Below, in pieces: positions 26,966-35,780 of a stretch of DNA of 64,000 nt. The DNA comes from Bacillota bacterium. Its GTDB lineage: Bacteria; Bacillota; Negativicutes; CTSoil-072. The notes under the pieces are model-generated. The model was not told the DNA's origin and ran no database searches. It saw nothing but the letters and a program-made list of their open reading frames with translations. The stretch is taken from positions 1-64,000 of the forward strand of contig JAGFZV010000008.1 in NCBI GenBank assembly GCA_017889545.1. Direction: 5' to 3'. The translations under genes were made by a program, and so were the position numbers. Position 1 is the stretch's first letter, and every line of letters begins with the position of its first letter.

Positions 26966-27306
26966 ACGACGCCTCCTCATTTTATTTATGTTATTATTCT
27001 ATCTTAAATTCATTCACAAGAGAAAAAATCCTGCCTGTTTTTAAAAAATTCCGTCGATTTACAGACTATTTTTTAAAATCCGGCAGTAGTTTTTTTATTG
27101 CCTCGGCAAACAGGATCGTTATCATCCTTCATTCTTCTAATGCTTGTCACTTGGCGATGTTTCTGTATAGCGCTCATTATCTCATATCTGTCTTCACAGG
27201 GAAAGCGGGTTTTAAAATATGAGCAATGCAAAAAGTCCGTTCGCAAGAAACCGCAATTGGTTCCCTGAAAACGGACTGCATCACCTAGTAGCCCTGACAC
27301 CATACA
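26966..27306. other. intergenic region between hyd and larA units
   Basis: This 340-base stretch holds the terminator of the hydrogenase operon (27229-27277) and then an AT-rich leader of the larA-like gene. I see no gene and no confident promoter. Open frames on both strands here have no ribosome sites or recognisable products. Confidence 0.6.
27229..27277 (-). terminator. terminator of the hydrogenase operon
   Basis: On the minus strand AGTCCGTT pairs with AACGGACT (27270-27277 with 27234-27241), with an inner GGAACC/GGTTTC stem, and is followed by TTTTTGC. It lies about 30 bases after the stop of the last small [2Fe-2S] gene. Confidence 0.85.
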
Positions 27307-27546
27307 TTAATGAATGTATTCCTCAATTTTTGCCAACAAATGACTTGGCGTCATCCCCGAAAGCATTGTCCCATTGATTCGTACGCTTGGTCCTTTGCGG
27401 CATTCGGGAAAACAAGCCACTTCACACAAATTAATCTGGTTCCGTTTCTCTGCCGGGAGCCTCTCGATCGCATCGAGCAAAGCTTGAGCTCCTAAAAGAT
27501 AGCAGGAAGTCCCCATGCAAATTTCCACAAGCACCGGTTTCATCAT
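27307..27546 (-). CDS. thioredoxin-like [2Fe-2S] protein, second
   Basis: This 79-residue protein has the thioredoxin-like [2Fe-2S] ferredoxin cysteine pattern: CMGTSC near the N-terminus and CEVACFPEC in the second half. Such domains occur in NuoE and in the N-terminus of HydB; here it is a free-standing small protein. It overlaps the preceding small gene (ATG/TGA region) and is the last gene of the hydrogenase operon. It may carry electrons for, or be an accessory subunit of, the hydrogenase. An in-frame GTG three bases upstream is a less likely start. Confidence 0.8.
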   Translation of the reverse strand: MMKPVLVEICMGTSCYLLGAQALLDAIERLPAEKRNQINLCEVACFPECRKGPSVRINGTMLSGMTPSHLLAKIEEYIH

Positions 27547-27806
27547 CACTTACTCCATTCACCGGCTTTGGACAACACATTGTTCGTGAAAAATTCTCTC
27601 GCCGTTGATCCTGATACGCTTTGCACTTCACCATCGTCAATTTGTACCGATACTCCCTGCGTACAGTGTCCAAGACAAAAAGCCGCCTGTACTTCAACCT
27701 GATTAGAAAGACCAAATTCTTCTGCTAATTGTTGGAATGAATTGATCACATTGTAAGATCCTTTGAGATGGCAGGCACTGCCTATGCAAACATTGATTTT
27801 CATCAT
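27546..27806 (-). CDS. thioredoxin-like [2Fe-2S] protein, first
   Basis: The 86-residue protein has the same pattern as the next gene, CIGSACHLKG near the start and CLGHCTQGV in the second half. Its early start overlaps the hydA stop, but AAAGGG is better placed for the ATG at 27806, so that start is used; 27815 is the alternative. Two such small proteins directly after hydA is a notable arrangement and suggests extra [2Fe-2S] subunits of the complex. Confidence 0.8.
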   Translation of the reverse strand: MMKINVCIGSACHLKGSYNVINSFQQLAEEFGLSNQVEVQAAFCLGHCTQGVSVQIDDGEVQSVSGSTAREFFTNNVLSKAGEWSK

Positions 27807-27811
27807 ATTGC

Positions 27812-29500
27812 TCATCCCTTTCGATGGTACTTTACATGAAGAAGCTTGTGTGTTTTCCCTTTCAACAAGCCGCCGTAAAGAGCCATAATCACTGGATTTT
27901 CTTCTGATCGCTTAATGTTGCTCATCCGGTCCGCTTCATAAAGACCTGCGCTTCTGCTTTTCTTGCTATCCCCATGTGCAACCGGCTGTCCCGCTCCGCA
28001 AATGCATCCGCCGGGACAAGCCATCACTTCAATAAAGTCATAACTCTTCTCCCCGCTTTGGATTTGTTTGATCAAATTATCCGCATTTTTCAAACCGCTG
28101 ACAATCGCTATCTTGACCTCGCGACCATTGAAATCCAGACTTGCTTCCTTGACGCCATCCATTCCGCGGATCCCTGTAAAAGCAATGGCCCGCAAAGCGG
28201 AAATGGATTTATCATCGGATATTCTTCTTACAACGGCCTCGGTAACCCCGCCTGTCACGCCGAAGATCACGCCCGCACCGCTCGTCGTGCCGAACGGCAT
28301 GTCAACGGCTTCCGGTTCTATTTCCGAAAAGACAATGCCCGCTTCTCTTATCATCTGTATTAGTTCCTGCGTACTGATCACATAATCAACATAAGGAATT
28401 CCGTTTTCTTTAAATTCATCGCGTGATGCTTCCGCTTTTTTGGCAGTACAAGGCATCACCGCAACAACAACAACTTTTTTATGGGAATGGCTATAGTGTT
28501 CCTTCAGCACCGATCCAAACATTTGCATCGGCGAGCGGCAAGTAGAAATATTTTCCATAAGCTGCGGATAATTAAATTCAGCATACTTTACCCAAGCCGG
28601 ACAGCAAGAAGTGAATAATGGCAATTTCTCACCTTTTTGAAGGCGCCCCATAAATTCTCCGGTTTCTTCCAATACAGTGAGATCTGCGCCAACGGTAGTA
28701 TCAAATACCTCGTCAAAGCCAATCCGACGCAAAGCAGCCACAATCCGCCCCATTGCATTTTTCCCTTCCGGCAGACCAAATTCTTGCCCGATTCCGACTC
28801 TGACGGCAGGAGCAATTTGTACAAGTACCTTGGTATCCTCAGTACTGAGTTCCTTCCACAAATTCACAGTATCATTTTTGACAACGATTGCACCGGTTGG
28901 GCAAACAGCTGCGCATTGGCCGCAACCTACACAATTCGTGTTGGCGATTGGTTCGTCAAACGCTGTTGTCACGCGCATTTTTGAACCGCGAAAAGCAAAA
29001 TCGATCGCTCCGACATTCTGCACTTCTTCACACATTCGTACACAGTCGCCGCAAAGAATGCATTTGTTTTTGTCGCGCGTAATGCATAACGACGAAGAGT
29101 CCATTTCTGAATCGGTTGACGTGTTGTTAAACCGGACTTGTTTGATGCCAAACCGCTGTGCCAATTCCTGCAATTTGCATTTGCCGTTTTTTTCGCAAGT
29201 CGTGCAATCCCGGCAATGGTTCGCAAGAAACAGTTCCAAAATCATTTTTCTATATTTTCGCAGGCGCGGCGTATTCGTTCGCAGTTCCATGCCAGCCTTC
29301 GGCGGGGTCGAACAAGCAGCATGGATCGCGCCCCGCTTATCCTCCACAACACACATGCGGCAAGCGCCGTAAACAGACAGTTCCGAGTGATAGCAAAAGG
29401 TGGGTAAATCAATTCCCGCTTTACGGATCACATCCAGAACATTTTTTTCTCCTGAAATTTCTATCGGCATATTATCTACTATCATGAATTCCGTGTTCAC
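27812..29500 (-). CDS. hydA: [FeFe] hydrogenase catalytic subunit HydA
   Basis: The 562-residue protein has, in order, an N-terminal [2Fe-2S] domain (CYHSELSVYGACRMC), a His/Cys3 [4Fe-4S] site (around HCRDCTTCEKNGKC), two ferredoxin clusters (CILCGDCVRMCE and CVGCGQCAAVCP) and the H-cluster domain with all three signatures: TSCCPAWVKYAE, MPCTAKKAEASR and ACPGGCICGAGQP. This layout is that of trimeric, NAD(P)-linked and often electron-bifurcating hydrogenases. The GTG start has GGAGG upstream, right after hydB. The C-terminus resembles the small-subunit extension. Confidence 0.96.
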   Translation of the reverse strand: MNTEFMIVDNMPIEISGEKNVLDVIRKAGIDLPTFCYHSELSVYGACRMCVVEDKRGAIHAACSTPPKAGMELRTNTPRLRKYRKMILELFLANHCRDCTTCEKNGKCKLQELAQRFGIKQVRFNNTSTDSEMDSSSLCITRDKNKCILCGDCVRMCEEVQNVGAIDFAFRGSKMRVTTAFDEPIANTNCVGCGQCAAVCPTGAIVVKNDTVNLWKELSTEDTKVLVQIAPAVRVGIGQEFGLPEGKNAMGRIVAALRRIGFDEVFDTTVGADLTVLEETGEFMGRLQKGEKLPLFTSCCPAWVKYAEFNYPQLMENISTCRSPMQMFGSVLKEHYSHSHKKVVVVAVMPCTAKKAEASRDEFKENGIPYVDYVISTQELIQMIREAGIVFSEIEPEAVDMPFGTTSGAGVIFGVTGGVTEAVVRRISDDKSISALRAIAFTGIRGMDGVKEASLDFNGREVKIAIVSGLKNADNLIKQIQSGEKSYDFIEVMACPGGCICGAGQPVAHGDSKKSRSAGLYEADRMSNIKRSEENPVIMALYGGLLKGKTHKLLHVKYHRKG

Positions 29501-29504
29501 AACG

Positions 29505-31379
29505 TCAGTCCTCCTTTATTGCCTTGAACGCGCATGATTCTATACAGGCGCCGCACTTTATGCATTTTCCGGCATCGATCACAAATGGTTCCTTAATCTT
29601 GCCGGAAATTGCTCCCACCGGACACACCCGCGAACATTTTGAACATCCACGGCAAAGCGTTTCATCAATCACGATTTTTTTCAATTTTTGACAAGTTTTG
29701 GTCGGACAGCGTTTTTCTACCACATGAGCTTCATATTCATCCCGGAAATATTTGATCGTACTAATAACCGGAAACGCAGCCGTCTTGCCAAGACCGCATA
29801 ATGCCGTTGCCGAAATCATATCGGCAAGTTCCAGCAGCATATCAATATCTTCCAGTTCCCCTTGCCCGGAAACAATTTTCTCGAGAATTGCCAACATTCG
29901 TTTCGTACCTTCACGGCAGGGCACACATTTTCCGCAAGATTCATTTTGGGTAAAGTTCATAAAAAACCGCGCTACTTCGACCATGCACGTGTGTTCATCC
30001 ATCACCACAAGTCCGCCGGAGCCAATCATCGCTCCTGCTTTTGTTAGCGAGTCAAAGTCAAGCGGCATATCAAGATGTTCTTGCGTCAAACAACCGCCCG
30101 AAGGTCCGCCGATCTGCACTGCCTTGAACTCGGCGCCGCCGCGCATTCCCCCGCCGATATCATAAATGACTTCGCGCAATGTCGTGCCCATGGGCACTTC
30201 AATCAGGCCCGTATTTTCAATATTGCCTGTTAGTGCGAATGCTTTTGTGCCGGGACTGTTTTCCGGACCAATTTTTTTATACCACTGCGCGCCATTTTTA
30301 ATAATCAGCGGAACATTGGCGAATGTCTCCACATTATTAAGAACGGTCGGTTTACCGAAAAGCCCTTGTTCCACCGTCCTAGGCGGCTTAACCCGCGGCA
30401 TACCGCGCTTCCCTTCAATCGAAGCCGTCAACGCGCTTCCTTCACCGCAGACAAACGCGCCTGCCCCTTTACTGATTTTGATATCAAACGCATGGCCGGA
30501 TCCAAGGATATTTGCCCCAAGCAGCCCATATTTTCTTGCCTCCGCAATCGCACCTTCCAAACGCTCGACGGCTAGCGGATATTCGGCCCGGACGTAAATA
30601 TAACCTTCTGATGCGCCGCAAGCAATGCCGGCAATCATCATGCCTTCCAGCATTCGATGCGGATCGCCTTCCATTACGCTTCGATCCATAAATGCGCCCG
30701 GGTCACCCTCATCTCCGTTGCAGACAACATATTTCATGGCTTCTTTTTGCCGCATAACCTGTTTCCATTTATGACCGGTCGGATATCCGCCGCCGCCCCG
30801 TCCGCGCAAGCTGGCATCCTCAATCGTTTTTACAATTTCTTCTGGTTTCATATCAAAGAGCGCTTTTTCAAATGCCTTATAGCCGCCAATCGCTAAATAC
30901 TCCGTGATGGACGTAGCATCAATATGACCGCAATGCTCTAACACCATCCGGCTTTGATTTTTATAAAAAGGGATCTCTTCCTGAGTCGGAAACGTTTCTC
31001 CGTTTTTCTTATACCCAAGACGTTCAACAAACCGATCGCCTAAAATTGATTCCGTTACAATTTCCGCACAATCTTCCGGTTTCACTTTTGTATACAGCCA
31101 ACCTTGCGGTTCCAGCCGGACAAGCGGTCCCATCTCGCAAAAACCGTGGCAGCCACTTTTTTTGATCGCTACAGTCTCATCATGCGGTTCTATTTCCAAC
31201 GTCACTGAACAATGCAGTCCTTGTGCTTCTGTTAAGCGTTTCAACTCGGCATAGATCTCCAGCGACCCGCCCGCCACGCATCCCGTTCCGGCACAAACCA
31301 GGATTTTCTTTTTTTGCGCATCAAATGACGCTTTATAAATTTCGCCTGCATTCTTAAGCTCTTCCCTGTTTAAAAGCAT
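29505..31379 (-). CDS. hydB: HydB, NuoF-like flavin subunit of multimeric hydrogenase
   Basis: The 624-residue protein has an N-terminal thioredoxin-like [2Fe-2S] domain (CAGTGC, later CHGFCEMGP), a NuoF core with FMN and NADH sites (RGRGGGGYPTGHKW, VCNGDEGDPGAFMDR), the N3-type [4Fe-4S] motif CGKCVPCREGT, and two C-terminal ferredoxin clusters (CRGCSKCSRVCP and CIKCGACIESCA). It oxidises or reduces NAD(P)(H) in the HydABC complex and is where flavin-linked bifurcation is centred in related enzymes. The start at 31379 follows AGGAGG, which lies inside the end of hydC. Confidence 0.95.
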   Translation of the reverse strand: MLLNREELKNAGEIYKASFDAQKKKILVCAGTGCVAGGSLEIYAELKRLTEAQGLHCSVTLEIEPHDETVAIKKSGCHGFCEMGPLVRLEPQGWLYTKVKPEDCAEIVTESILGDRFVERLGYKKNGETFPTQEEIPFYKNQSRMVLEHCGHIDATSITEYLAIGGYKAFEKALFDMKPEEIVKTIEDASLRGRGGGGYPTGHKWKQVMRQKEAMKYVVCNGDEGDPGAFMDRSVMEGDPHRMLEGMMIAGIACGASEGYIYVRAEYPLAVERLEGAIAEARKYGLLGANILGSGHAFDIKISKGAGAFVCGEGSALTASIEGKRGMPRVKPPRTVEQGLFGKPTVLNNVETFANVPLIIKNGAQWYKKIGPENSPGTKAFALTGNIENTGLIEVPMGTTLREVIYDIGGGMRGGAEFKAVQIGGPSGGCLTQEHLDMPLDFDSLTKAGAMIGSGGLVVMDEHTCMVEVARFFMNFTQNESCGKCVPCREGTKRMLAILEKIVSGQGELEDIDMLLELADMISATALCGLGKTAAFPVISTIKYFRDEYEAHVVEKRCPTKTCQKLKKIVIDETLCRGCSKCSRVCPVGAISGKIKEPFVIDAGKCIKCGACIESCAFKAIKED

Positions 31380-31380
31380 C

Positions 31381-31857
31381 TCAGTTTTCCTCCTTGAGTT
31401 TTGCAAGAAGTTCTTCCACTTTTTCCGGCGTCATAGCACCGTACACCTTGTCATTCACCGTAAGAACCGGTGCCAGGCCGCATGCTCCAACACAGGAAAC
31501 GGTTTCAACCGTGAACAGAAGGTCGTCCGTGGTGACCTTGCTCTCGGATAGTTTCAGTTCCTTATGCAGCTTTTCAAGTATCGGAATGGATTTTCTGACA
31601 TGGCATGCAGTTCCATCGCAAATTTTGATCACATATTTGCCTTTGGGTTCCAGTGAAAAATTTTCATAAAAGGTTGCAATACTATATATCTTTGCCGTGC
31701 TAATCCCGAGATTCGCTGAAAGATAAGGAAAAATTTCTTTAGGAAGATATCGATATTTCGCCTGTGTGTCTTGTAAGATTGGAATAATTTGATTTGACTC
31801 ATACCCATGGCTCTGTAAAATTGCGTCAATTTCTTTGCAATCAAATTTTGTCTGCAT
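31381..31857 (-). CDS. hydC: HydC, NuoE-like [2Fe-2S] subunit
   Basis: The 158-residue protein is a NuoE/HydC homologue with a helical N-terminal part and a thioredoxin-like [2Fe-2S] domain (CDGTACHVR and CVGACGLAP). With HydB and HydA it forms the NAD(P)H-linked hydrogenase. Start at 31857, preceded by AGGAGG; a longer in-frame frame exists but covers the ribosome site. It is the first gene of the operon and is directly downstream of a promoter flanked by Rex-like sites. Confidence 0.93.
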   Translation of the reverse strand: MQTKFDCKEIDAILQSHGYESNQIIPILQDTQAKYRYLPKEIFPYLSANLGISTAKIYSIATFYENFSLEPKGKYVIKICDGTACHVRKSIPILEKLHKELKLSESKVTTDDLLFTVETVSCVGACGLAPVLTVNDKVYGAMTPEKVEELLAKLKEEN

Positions 31858-31878
31858 AACATGACCTCCTAATGCTAT

Positions 31879-31896
31879 TTGTGAAATTATTAACAT
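31879..31896. promoter_or_regulatory. Rex-like operator, promoter-proximal
   Basis: TTGTGAAATTATTAACAT matches the Rex consensus TTGTGAANNNNTTCACAA on the left half and approximately on the right. It lies between the predicted transcription start and the hydC ribosome site, where Rex binding would block transcription when NADH/NAD+ is low. Confidence 0.6.
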
Positions 31897-31916
31897 GCCG
31901 AAGTTTAACATGTTTT

Positions 31917-31945
31917 ATTTTACATGACAAAATTCTGTATTGCAA
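31917..31945 (-). promoter_or_regulatory. promoter of hydCBA operon
   Basis: On the minus strand TTGCAA (31940-31945) is followed after 17 bases by TAAAAT (31917-31922). The start site would be near 31910, leaving about 50 bases of leader. Confidence 0.65.
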
Positions 31946-31951
31946 TACTAT

Positions 31952-31969
31952 TTGTGAAAAAATTCTCAA
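31952..31969. promoter_or_regulatory. Rex-like operator upstream of the hyd promoter
   Basis: TTGTGAAAAAATTCTCAA differs from the Rex consensus palindrome at one of the conserved positions. It abuts the -35 region of the hyd promoter. Together with 31879-31896 it brackets the promoter. Confidence 0.7.
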
Positions 31970-32095
31970 TTAATATGATAAGCAAGTAAATTCCAACAAT
32001 ACCGCTGTCTTCTTCTTTATTGTATTGGCTATTTACTTTCGAAAAAACCGTGTTCCTTGATTCAGCCGTTAGAAAAATTTGCCTTGACAGACAAA

Positions 32096-32142
32096 AAACA
32101 AGGGAGCGAACACCGCTTTTTACAGCGCTTTCTCCCTTGTTT
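32096..32142 (-). terminator. terminator of the aco operon
   Basis: A perfect 11-base stem (32096-32106 with 32132-32142), extended inside by GCG/CGC, is followed by TTTTTTG on the minus strand. It lies about 25 bases past the DUF6506 gene. Confidence 0.88.
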
Positions 32143-32167
32143 CGAACTACAATTCGTTTTGGTTGAG

Positions 32168-32467
32168 TTATTTAAATAACTCATCGCCGCTCTTGCCATT
32201 GAGCCCGGGATGACCGTCAAATCTGACCACGCCGACCGGTATTTGGGGTATCGCTTTTTTTATAGCAGCCGTTCCCTCAATTCCAAAGCCACCGCAAAGT
32301 TCTATTGCACCAATCCCTTGCTCGACCAACTCTTTGGCAGCTTGACAGGCAGCCTCGTAGTTTTTCACCCCTACTACTGTCAATTCTACCATCGGAGTTG
32401 TCACTGCAGCGCGATGCTGTTTGGCATCCGCCTCCGGGGCAATAAATAGAAATGCAGCTTTTAACAT
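32168..32467 (-). CDS. DUF6506 family protein
   Basis: This 99-residue protein matches the DUF6506 family (MLKAAFLFIAPEAD start, ELCGGFGIEGTAAI and VVRFDGHPG segments). No function is established that I know of. It is the last gene of the acetoin dehydrogenase operon, 38 bases after acoC, with AGGAGG before its ATG. The GG-rich middle and a small-molecule-binding-like pattern suggest a sensor or chaperone, but this is speculation. Confidence 0.75.
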   Translation of the reverse strand: MLKAAFLFIAPEADAKQHRAAVTTPMVELTVVGVKNYEAACQAAKELVEQGIGAIELCGGFGIEGTAAIKKAIPQIPVGVVRFDGHPGLNGKSGDELFK

Positions 32468-32505
32468 TATTTTTCCTCCTTACGCCACTTGTAAAACTTT
32501 ACTTT

Positions 32506-33723
32506 CTATACGAACATTTTATATGGCGCTTCTATTAGCTTCATTAATACTGCCATAAATTCCGCCGCGGGAGCTCCGTTAATAATCCGGTGGTCGTAGG
32601 CCAGCGACAAACCGATCATGGGACGGATAACAACCTGGTCATCAACCACCACCGGCATCTTGAGTATTCGCCCGATACCAAGAATTGCTGATTCTGGCTG
32701 ATTAATTACAGGTGTGAAATAGTCAACTGATCCATATGCGCCAAGATTCGTTACAGTAAAACTACCGCCTGACATTTCCTCCATTTGCAGTTTGTTTTGT
32801 TTTGCCCTTTGAGCCAAGTCTTTTATTTCTTTGCTGATTTCCAGCACTGTTTTTTGATCGGCATTGCGAACAACCGGAACAACCAGACCTTCCGGCAAAG
32901 CAACCGCAACACCGATGTTGATATCCCGCCACACTTTAATTTGCCTGTCGCAAAGAGAAACGTTCATACGCGGTTTACTTTTTACCGCCATAGCGACTGC
33001 TTTAACCAACAAATCCGTAAAGGATATTTTGTCGTTAGCAGCCAAATCGCTGTTAATATTCGTCCGCAATGCAACAAATTGCGACAAGTCCACGCTGACA
33101 TGATGAGTGACTTTCGGAGCAATCGCCCAACTCTTTGCCATATTTTCCCCAATCACTCTCTGCATGCCTTCGTAGGGAATCACTTCCAACGTCGATGGTT
33201 CTTCGGCTGAAGTTGGCGCGAGAACGGATTTAGCAGTTTCTCGTGCCGCAATGGCCGCTTCAATATCTTCTTTCATTATACGGCTTTCTGGATTGTTTTT
33301 GGCAAGAAGGGTATAGTCAATCCCATGCTCTTGCGCCAATTTACGCGCAATGGGTGAAATTTTTATTCGTTCAGCGCCAGCGCTTATCGCTCCCGCCGGA
33401 ACTTCGGCTGCCTGAACAGCGATTGTTCGAGCAACGGGTTCTTGACTAACCGGTTCCGGTGCCAAAAAAGTTCCGACATCTTCCCCCGGTGCGCCAATAA
33501 TCCCCATCACCTCGCCAATCAGCAGTTTGGTGTCAGGTTCAGCGATAATTTTTAGCAAAACTCCATCGACGGGCGATTCAACCACATTATTTATCTTGTC
33601 GGTCATGATCTCAACGACCGCTTCCCCTTGTTTAAGACGGTCACCTTCTTTTTTAAGCCATTTGCCAACGACGCCTTCTTTCATTGATAAGCCTAGTTTA
33701 GGCATATTGATTTGGGTCGCCAT
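32506..33723 (-). CDS. acoC: acetoin dehydrogenase E2, dihydrolipoamide acetyltransferase
   Basis: The 405-residue protein has one N-terminal lipoyl domain with the modified lysine in MTDKINNVV (about residue 43), a proline/alanine linker, a peripheral-subunit binding domain (SPIARKLAQEHGIDYTLL around residue 125), and a catalytic acyltransferase domain ending with LAYDHRIINGAPAAEFM, which carries the catalytic His. It forms the core of the acetoin-cleaving complex with AcoA/AcoB, transferring the acetyl group to CoA. No E3 gene is nearby. GGAGG lies seven bases before the ATG. Confidence 0.92.
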   Translation of the reverse strand: MATQINMPKLGLSMKEGVVGKWLKKEGDRLKQGEAVVEIMTDKINNVVESPVDGVLLKIIAEPDTKLLIGEVMGIIGAPGEDVGTFLAPEPVSQEPVARTIAVQAAEVPAGAISAGAERIKISPIARKLAQEHGIDYTLLAKNNPESRIMKEDIEAAIAARETAKSVLAPTSAEEPSTLEVIPYEGMQRVIGENMAKSWAIAPKVTHHVSVDLSQFVALRTNINSDLAANDKISFTDLLVKAVAMAVKSKPRMNVSLCDRQIKVWRDINIGVAVALPEGLVVPVVRNADQKTVLEISKEIKDLAQRAKQNKLQMEEMSGGSFTVTNLGAYGSVDYFTPVINQPESAILGIGRILKMPVVVDDQVVIRPMIGLSLAYDHRIINGAPAAEFMAVLMKLIEAPYKMFV

Positions 33724-33751
33724 GATTAACCTCCTTACACTGACTTTTCAA

Positions 33752-34756
33752 TTATTCTGCCGGCGGCAGGCGAGAATAGCCTTTTCCAACTGCTTCATGC
33801 AAAGCCGATCGAATATTAACCACTTGCGGTCCGTCAAATGCCAGTTGCACAAAGACATTATCCTTTTCCTGGACTTCAATCTCCCGTTCGCCATCCAATG
33901 CAATTACGCAAGGCGCTTCCCGTATCGCAACCCTCTCTCCGATCATAATCCGCCGATAACTATTCACCTGAACCACTTCGATCAATCCCGGGGCGATCGG
34001 CGCCCTGACCAACGTTCCATTCGAAGCAAAATCAATCGTCAGACCGCAATTTTCTTGCGCGCTAACCGGCTGCAAATTTCCAGCGATCGAAGAAATTCCA
34101 ATATTATGCGGCTCCCCCTGCGTAACCAAAACTTGCACGATCCGCTCAACATCCCATACCGCCCGTGATCCGATAAATTCATCTTTTAAAATCACAACAT
34201 CGATTAAAGCGCTGTCGATTGCTTCGCCATTTTTATAAACAATTAAGCGTTTGCTGGGCTGTACGGCAGGAAATCCGCTAACAGTTCCTTTGGCCACCAC
34301 GCCGCCGGCAAGCCCCGCTATCGTCCCTTCCACCATAACAGAAAATACATTATTCGTTCCGGTGGAGATTGGCAAAATTGGAATCGTTCCGCACCCTTTG
34401 GCAACAAGACGGTTCGTGCCGTCGCCGCCCAAAGTAATGATGCAATCCACCCCTAGGCTTGCCATAAGCAAAGACGCTTGCAACGTATCACGCTGAGTTC
34501 CGGTAATGCAAATATCTGCCGGCGAAACTTCCATCTGCAAGCGATGTTTCTCCGAAATCCCTTCGGCGGCCTTAGGAACAATTCCGTAATAATCTGGCAT
34601 GAACACGACCTCTCTAATGCCGGTAGACGCTAAACTCAATAATACACGGCGAACGATATTCACTTTTTCCAGATTATCAAAAACAGCGCCATAAGCAACC
34701 AGTCGCCGGATATCTTTACCCGAAGCCGGGTTCGCAATAATCCCTACTAAAGCCAT
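33752..34756 (-). CDS. acoX: AcoX-like ATP-NAD kinase family protein
   Basis: The 334-residue protein has the NAD kinase-like fold: GIIANPASGKDIRRLVAYG at the start, CIITLGGDGTNRLVAKG around residue 111 with the GGDG motif, and PISTGTNNVFS. Such proteins in acetoin operons are called AcoX; their exact substrate is not settled. It is between acoB and acoC on the same strand. Confidence 0.85.
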   Translation of the reverse strand: MALVGIIANPASGKDIRRLVAYGAVFDNLEKVNIVRRVLLSLASTGIREVVFMPDYYGIVPKAAEGISEKHRLQMEVSPADICITGTQRDTLQASLLMASLGVDCIITLGGDGTNRLVAKGCGTIPILPISTGTNNVFSVMVEGTIAGLAGGVVAKGTVSGFPAVQPSKRLIVYKNGEAIDSALIDVVILKDEFIGSRAVWDVERIVQVLVTQGEPHNIGISSIAGNLQPVSAQENCGLTIDFASNGTLVRAPIAPGLIEVVQVNSYRRIMIGERVAIREAPCVIALDGEREIEVQEKDNVFVQLAFDGPQVVNIRSALHEAVGKGYSRLPPAE

Positions 34757-34785
34757 TTCTCCACCCCCGCCCGCCTGTCTACGGA

Positions 34786-35757
34786 TTAAAATAAACTTTT
34801 GACTGCGGCTACAATTTTTTCTACACTCGGTAAATACGCCTGTTCCAAAACCGGACTAAACGGAACTGGCGTATCCGGTGCGGTAACCCTCTTAATCGGT
34901 GCATCCAATAGATCAAAACCATGTTCCGCCACAATAGCGGAAATTTCACCACCAAATCCGCTTGTTTGAACCGCTTCCTGAACGATAACCAATTTATTGG
35001 TTTTTCCGACGGATTGTAAAATGGCTTCTTTGTCTAGTGGAACTAGTGTGCGCGGATCCAATACTTCGGCCTGAATTCCTTCTTTTGCCAATATTTCTGC
35101 AGCCGCCAAAGCTTTCTGGACCATCCAGGACCAACTGACGATGGTGATATCCGATCCGGTTCTCTTAATATCCGCTTTGCCAAGCGGTAAAACATATTCT
35201 CCCTCCGGAACATCGCCGCTTAGGCCAAACAACTGTTTATGCTCAATGAACACGACAGGGTTGTCGTCACGAATGGCCGCACTCAGCAATCCTTTGGCAT
35301 CTGCAGGCGTAGAAGGCATGACTGTTTTCACTCCGGGAATATGCGTAAACCAAGCTTCCATCGATTGAGAATGCTGCGCAGCTGCGCTCATCCCGGCACC
35401 GCATGGAGTCCGCAAAACCATTGGAATTTTGGCCTTGCCGCCAAACATATACCTCATTTTAGCCGCCTGGTTGAATAATTCATCCATACATACGCCGGTG
35501 AAATCTACAAACATGATTTCAGCAATTGGCCGCAGCCCGGCCGCAGCAGCGCCAACTGCCGAACCAATAATCGCCGTCTCACTGATCGGTGTATCGATGA
35601 TACGACCTGGCCCGAATTCTGCAAATAATCCGGCAGTTACTCCAAAACAGCCGCCAAATTTGCCTACATCCTCACCTTGCAAGTAAACATTCGGATCCCG
35701 GAGCATTTCGACTCTCATGGCATCTCTGATTGCTTCCGCATATGTCATTTGTTTCAT
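34786..35757 (-). CDS. acoB: acetoin dehydrogenase E1 beta subunit
   Basis: The 323-residue protein is a transketolase-like E1 beta subunit with MTYAEAIRDAM at the start, QGEDVGKFGG, DTPISETAIIGSAVGAA, and a C-terminal lobe (VQEAVQTSGFGGEISA). It pairs with AcoA to bind thiamine diphosphate. The start is the ATG at 35757; an in-frame GTG nine bases upstream directly abuts the ribosome site and is unlikely. Pyruvate or branched-chain 2-oxoacid dehydrogenase is an alternative by sequence, but the operon content and regulator favour acetoin. Confidence 0.9.
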   Translation of the reverse strand: MKQMTYAEAIRDAMRVEMLRDPNVYLQGEDVGKFGGCFGVTAGLFAEFGPGRIIDTPISETAIIGSAVGAAAAGLRPIAEIMFVDFTGVCMDELFNQAAKMRYMFGGKAKIPMVLRTPCGAGMSAAAQHSQSMEAWFTHIPGVKTVMPSTPADAKGLLSAAIRDDNPVVFIEHKQLFGLSGDVPEGEYVLPLGKADIKRTGSDITIVSWSWMVQKALAAAEILAKEGIQAEVLDPRTLVPLDKEAILQSVGKTNKLVIVQEAVQTSGFGGEISAIVAEHGFDLLDAPIKRVTAPDTPVPFSPVLEQAYLPSVEKIVAAVKSLF

Positions 35758-35780
35758 CACATTCACCCTTTCTTCAAAAT

